Positions 61,719 through 64,000 of a stretch of DNA of 64,000 nt are shown here, piece by piece. A program made the position numbers and the translations under genes. Positions within the stretch are counted from its first letter, which is position 1. Each line of letters starts with the position of its first letter. The DNA is taken from positions 186,001-250,000 of the forward strand of contig NZ_JBANET010000002.1 of assembly GCF_037026685.1 (NCBI RefSeq). Direction: 5' to 3'. This DNA comes from Orrella sp037026685 (GTDB lineage Bacteria; Pseudomonadota; Gammaproteobacteria; Burkholderiales; Burkholderiaceae_B). The notes under the pieces were generated by a model, which was not told the origin of the DNA, searched no databases, and was given only the letters and a program-made list of their open reading frames with translations.

Positions 61719-63284
61719 ATGACACACCTGCAAGCCCCTGGGGCTTCTGTCCCTATCCCCCCGGCAACAAGTCAAAAAGAAATCGGGCGCGCTGGACCCC
61801 GCGCCTGGGCCGGGCTTGCCCTTCTGTCTTTGCCGACAGTCATGCTCGGCTTGGATCTGACGCTGCTGCATCTGACCCTGCCGGCACTGGCTGCCGACCT
61901 GCGGCCCACCAGTTCGCAGGCGCTGTGGATCATGGACGCCTACGGCTTTCTGATCGCGGGCTTTCTCATCACGATGGGAACGCTGGGCGACCGGATTGGC
62001 CGTCGCAAACTGCTGCTGATCGGTTCGGCCGCGTTTGCCGCAGCTTCTGTGCTTGCCGCTTTCTCGACCAGCGCCAACATGCTGATCGCGGCACGGGCGG
62101 CGCTCGGTGTGGCCGGCGCCACACTGATGCCGTCCACGCTGGCGCTGATCAGCAATCTATTCACCGACCCGCGCCAGCGGGCGCTTGGCATCGGCATCTG
62201 GGCAACGATGTGGGGAATCGGCTATGCGTTGGGGCCGGTGGTAGGCGGACTGCTGCTGGAGTGGTTCTGGTGGGGGGCTGCGTTCCTGATAGCCGTTCCT
62301 GTGGTGATCCTGCTGCTGTTGCTCGCGCCATTGTTGTTGCCCGAATACCGCGCGCCAGAGGCCGGGCGGCTGGATTTGCCCAGCGTATTGCTGTCGCTGG
62401 CTGCCATGTTGCCGTTCGTCTATGGCATCAAGCAGATCGCCAAATCCAGTCTCGGGCTTGACGTCATCGCTTCCATCCTGTTCGGCATGCTGTCCGCCTG
62501 GATATTCATCAGGCGTCAGCGGCGCTTGGCCGATCCCTTGCTGGATCCGAGCCTGTTCTCCAACCGGGCATTCTCGGTTGCGCTGATCGTGCTGTTGTTC
62601 GGCCTTGTTGCGGTAGGCGGCACGATGCTGTTGGTCGCCCAGTACCTGCAGTTGGTGGCGGGCCATTCTCCTGCAAGCGCGGGATTGTGGATGGGCCTGG
62701 CGGCCTTGGCCATGATCATTGGCGGCACGGGTGCGCCGCTTGTGGCCCGGGTTATCCGGCCCGGGTTCGTTGTCGCGGGTTCATTGGCGTTGTCGGTGGC
62801 GGGCTACCTGATGCTGACGCAGACGACGCCCGACCCGCAAGGCGTGACGTTGGCCGTTGCCGCACTGGCCTTGGCTTATCTGGGCAATGGCACTATCGCG
62901 GCGTTGGGAACCGATCTGGCGGTCGGCTCTGCCCCCGCGGAAAAAGCAGGATCGGCCTCGGCAATGACCGAGATGGTGCAGGACTTGGGCATTTCCTTGG
63001 GCATCGCTTTGCTAGGGAGCATTGCCAGTGCGGTGTATCGCCGCTCGATGTCGAGCCATTTGCCCAGCGACCTGGAAGCGGGCACGCGCCAAGCCGTCAT
63101 TGACAGTTTGTGGGCGGCCTCTTCACTCGCGCCGGAGCTGCCGGTTGGCGTGATGACGCAGGCTCAGGCGGCGTTCGTGGCAGGACTACATGGCGCCGCC
63201 TTTTTCAGCGCGGCAAGTGTTGCTGTGTTGACCGTGCTATCGGCCGTGGCGTTGCGCCATGTTGGCTCGGTCACGCCAAGATAA
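61719..63284 (+). CDS. MFS exporter of the DHA2 (14-TM) family, copy 2 (SmvA/QacA-like)
   Basis: Exporter of 521 residues with about 14 TMs. LDLTLLHLTLPALAADL at TM1, LGDRIGRRKLLLIG for motif A, and GPVVGGLLLEWFWWG for motif C resemble the SmvA/QacA cationic-biocide branch. TM1 acidic residues fit quaternary ammonium or dye export (family inference). GAGG lies upstream of the ATG. It diverges from regulator copy 2 and converges with a PACE gene. The sequence differs clearly from copy 1, so the modules are old paralogues rather than a recent duplication. Confidence 0.92.
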   Translation: MTHLQAPGASVPIPPATSQKEIGRAGPRAWAGLALLSLPTVMLGLDLTLLHLTLPALAADLRPTSSQALWIMDAYGFLIAGFLITMGTLGDRIGRRKLLLIGSAAFAAASVLAAFSTSANMLIAARAALGVAGATLMPSTLALISNLFTDPRQRALGIGIWATMWGIGYALGPVVGGLLLEWFWWGAAFLIAVPVVILLLLLAPLLLPEYRAPEAGRLDLPSVLLSLAAMLPFVYGIKQIAKSSLGLDVIASILFGMLSAWIFIRRQRRLADPLLDPSLFSNRAFSVALIVLLFGLVAVGGTMLLVAQYLQLVAGHSPASAGLWMGLAALAMIIGGTGAPLVARVIRPGFVVAGSLALSVAGYLMLTQTTPDPQGVTLAVAALALAYLGNGTIAALGTDLAVGSAPAEKAGSASAMTEMVQDLGISLGIALLGSIASAVYRRSMSSHLPSDLEAGTRQAVIDSLWAASSLAPELPVGVMTQAQAAFVAGLHGAAFFSAASVAVLTVLSAVALRHVGSVTPR

Positions 63285-63327
63285 GGGGCGTGACCGGGCG
63301 TAACGACGTCATCTGCGCTGTTTCCCG

Positions 63328-63792
63328 CTACATCGCGGGCGTGCCCGATCCGGGCCGGATCGCACCGGCGTGGCCGGTGGGCAATTGAACAATGGCGTCG
63401 AAGATCCATGTGAACAGGAAGGTGTAGGCCAGGAAGAATAGGAGGATTGCCGCCTCCATCTTCATGGCCTCCCACAGTCCTACCCCATACCAGGACATAT
63501 AGAGCGGTATGATCAACAGACACAAGCCCGTTTCGAAGCCGAACGCGTGTGCGGCTCGGATCCGCACTGTTCGTCCTGGTGCTTTGCGGCGCCGCTCCCA
63601 AGCCTCAAAAAGCAAGTTGTACGTGTAGTTCCACGCCACTGCGATCACCGATACGGCTACCGCAACGGGAAGCGAGCCTTTTGCGTCGCCTCCGGCCAAC
63701 GACACCAGCAAAGCCGTCGACAGCGCGATCGCGAAGAGTTCGAAAGTCAGCACATAGACGATGCGCCGAGTGAGCGGTTTCAGAGAGATCAT
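63328..63792 (-). CDS. PACE-family (AceI-like) biocide efflux protein
   Basis: Small proton-coupled exporter of the PACE family, known for chlorhexidine efflux by AceI. The 154-residue protein has four TMs in two BTP repeats: TRRIVYVLTFELFAIALS with the conserved Glu, WNYTYNLLFEAWERRR, HAFGFETGLCLLIIPLY, and MEAAILLFFLAYTFLFTWIFD. I use the ATG giving MISLKPL; a longer frame from 63882 adds 30 polar residues not seen in the family. With the two MFS genes it makes an efflux island. Confidence 0.85.
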   Translation of the reverse strand: MISLKPLTRRIVYVLTFELFAIALSTALLVSLAGGDAKGSLPVAVAVSVIAVAWNYTYNLLFEAWERRRKAPGRTVRIRAAHAFGFETGLCLLIIPLYMSWYGVGLWEAMKMEAAILLFFLAYTFLFTWIFDAIVQLPTGHAGAIRPGSGTPAM

Positions 63793-63882
63793 TTCCTCGA
63801 CTCCACGGGCCTGCACGGCCCTTGCTTGAAGAGCCGGTCCGTCCCGGTCGTTTTTGGAAACGCTGGCGCTGGGAAACGCCAT

Positions 63883-64000
63883 GCGTGGCTACGGTTTCTG
63901 CCAGCGCGAGGCGGATTATACGGGCTGCAATGGGGGCATCAAGCAAGGCGCGTCCGGACGAAGTCGGATGCCGGTATGATTCAGGCAGTACGTTGGCCGG
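63883..64000. other. Right edge of window, no gene seen
   Basis: No supported coding region, RNA gene or repeat was recognised in the last bases; composition is mixed, lower in GC than the core chromosome. Confidence 0.5.

Noticed and set aside
53766..63882. A second copy of the guaA end (GAGTGGGAGTGA) marking the far side of an island
   Set aside because: Not found by eye in the rest of the window, and no integrase was found, so island limits cannot be stated.
1..64000. CRISPR arrays, tRNA and rRNA genes
   Set aside because: No regularly spaced repeats or cloverleaf sequences were recognised on reading; a dedicated scan could not be run.

Overview
The window is high-GC betaproteobacterial chromosome, most like Bordetella or a close Alcaligenaceae relative. 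The reasons are its codon use (GCC/CTG/ATC dominant), three Bug/TctC-type periplasmic binding proteins each next to catabolic enzymes, a TRAP transporter, and the housekeeping set isc-hscBA-fdx, lysS-prfB-recJ, lolCD, purL and guaBA. Species is inferred from style and gene content; no search was run. LAYOUT: 1-3626 is the end of an Isc iron-sulfur operon (iscU' iscA hscB hscA fdx iscX). 3729-5173 holds a tandem methylglyoxal-synthase-like protein overlapping a DUF1089-type protein. 5197-8435 (minus) is a catabolic set: 2-hydroxyacid dehydrogenase, enolase-superfamily enzyme and Bug binding protein, with a palindrome in front. 8579-14807 (minus) carries lysS, an SDR, prfB with its programmed frameshift, recJ and an RpfE-like gene. 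14911-24416 (plus) carries lolC, lolD, a TatD nuclease, comEC, an alpha/beta hydrolase, dsdA, a PHP phosphoesterase and greB, closed by a strong terminator.  24596-30993 is accessory metabolism: CMD protein, 3-hydroxyisobutyrate-type dehydrogenase, Bug protein, a truncated class C beta-lactamase remnant, a TetR regulator with three matching operators shared with an SDR gene, an MDR-type oxidoreductase and a divergent LysR regulator. 31091-34002 (minus) is a DctPQM TRAP transporter. 34176-38279 is purL. 38500-43930 is a compact plus-strand cluster: amino-acid-type ABC transporter, DUF1989 protein, XRE-cupin regulator and ureohydrolase, probably for uptake and hydrolysis of a guanidino compound. 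43943-50294 (minus) has a LacI regulator, iron alcohol dehydrogenase, Bug protein, aldehyde dehydrogenase and a separate zinc alcohol dehydrogenase. 50614-53777 is guaB-guaA.  From the 3' end of guaA onward the DNA changes character. The last part of guaA itself has foreign-looking codons, and 53778-63882 reads as an acquired accessory region: an FRG-domain protein, a defective IS3-family element, a ParD/ParE-like toxin-antitoxin pair with a nested palindromic operator, a self-inhibited Fic enzyme behind a repeat array, and an efflux block. That block contains two paralogous modules, each an XRE/MmyB-like regulator divergent from a 14-TM DHA2 MFS exporter. A 27-bp sequence element is shared by both divergent promoters (22 of 27 positions identical). 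A PACE-family efflux protein follows. No tRNA, rRNA or CRISPR array was recognised.
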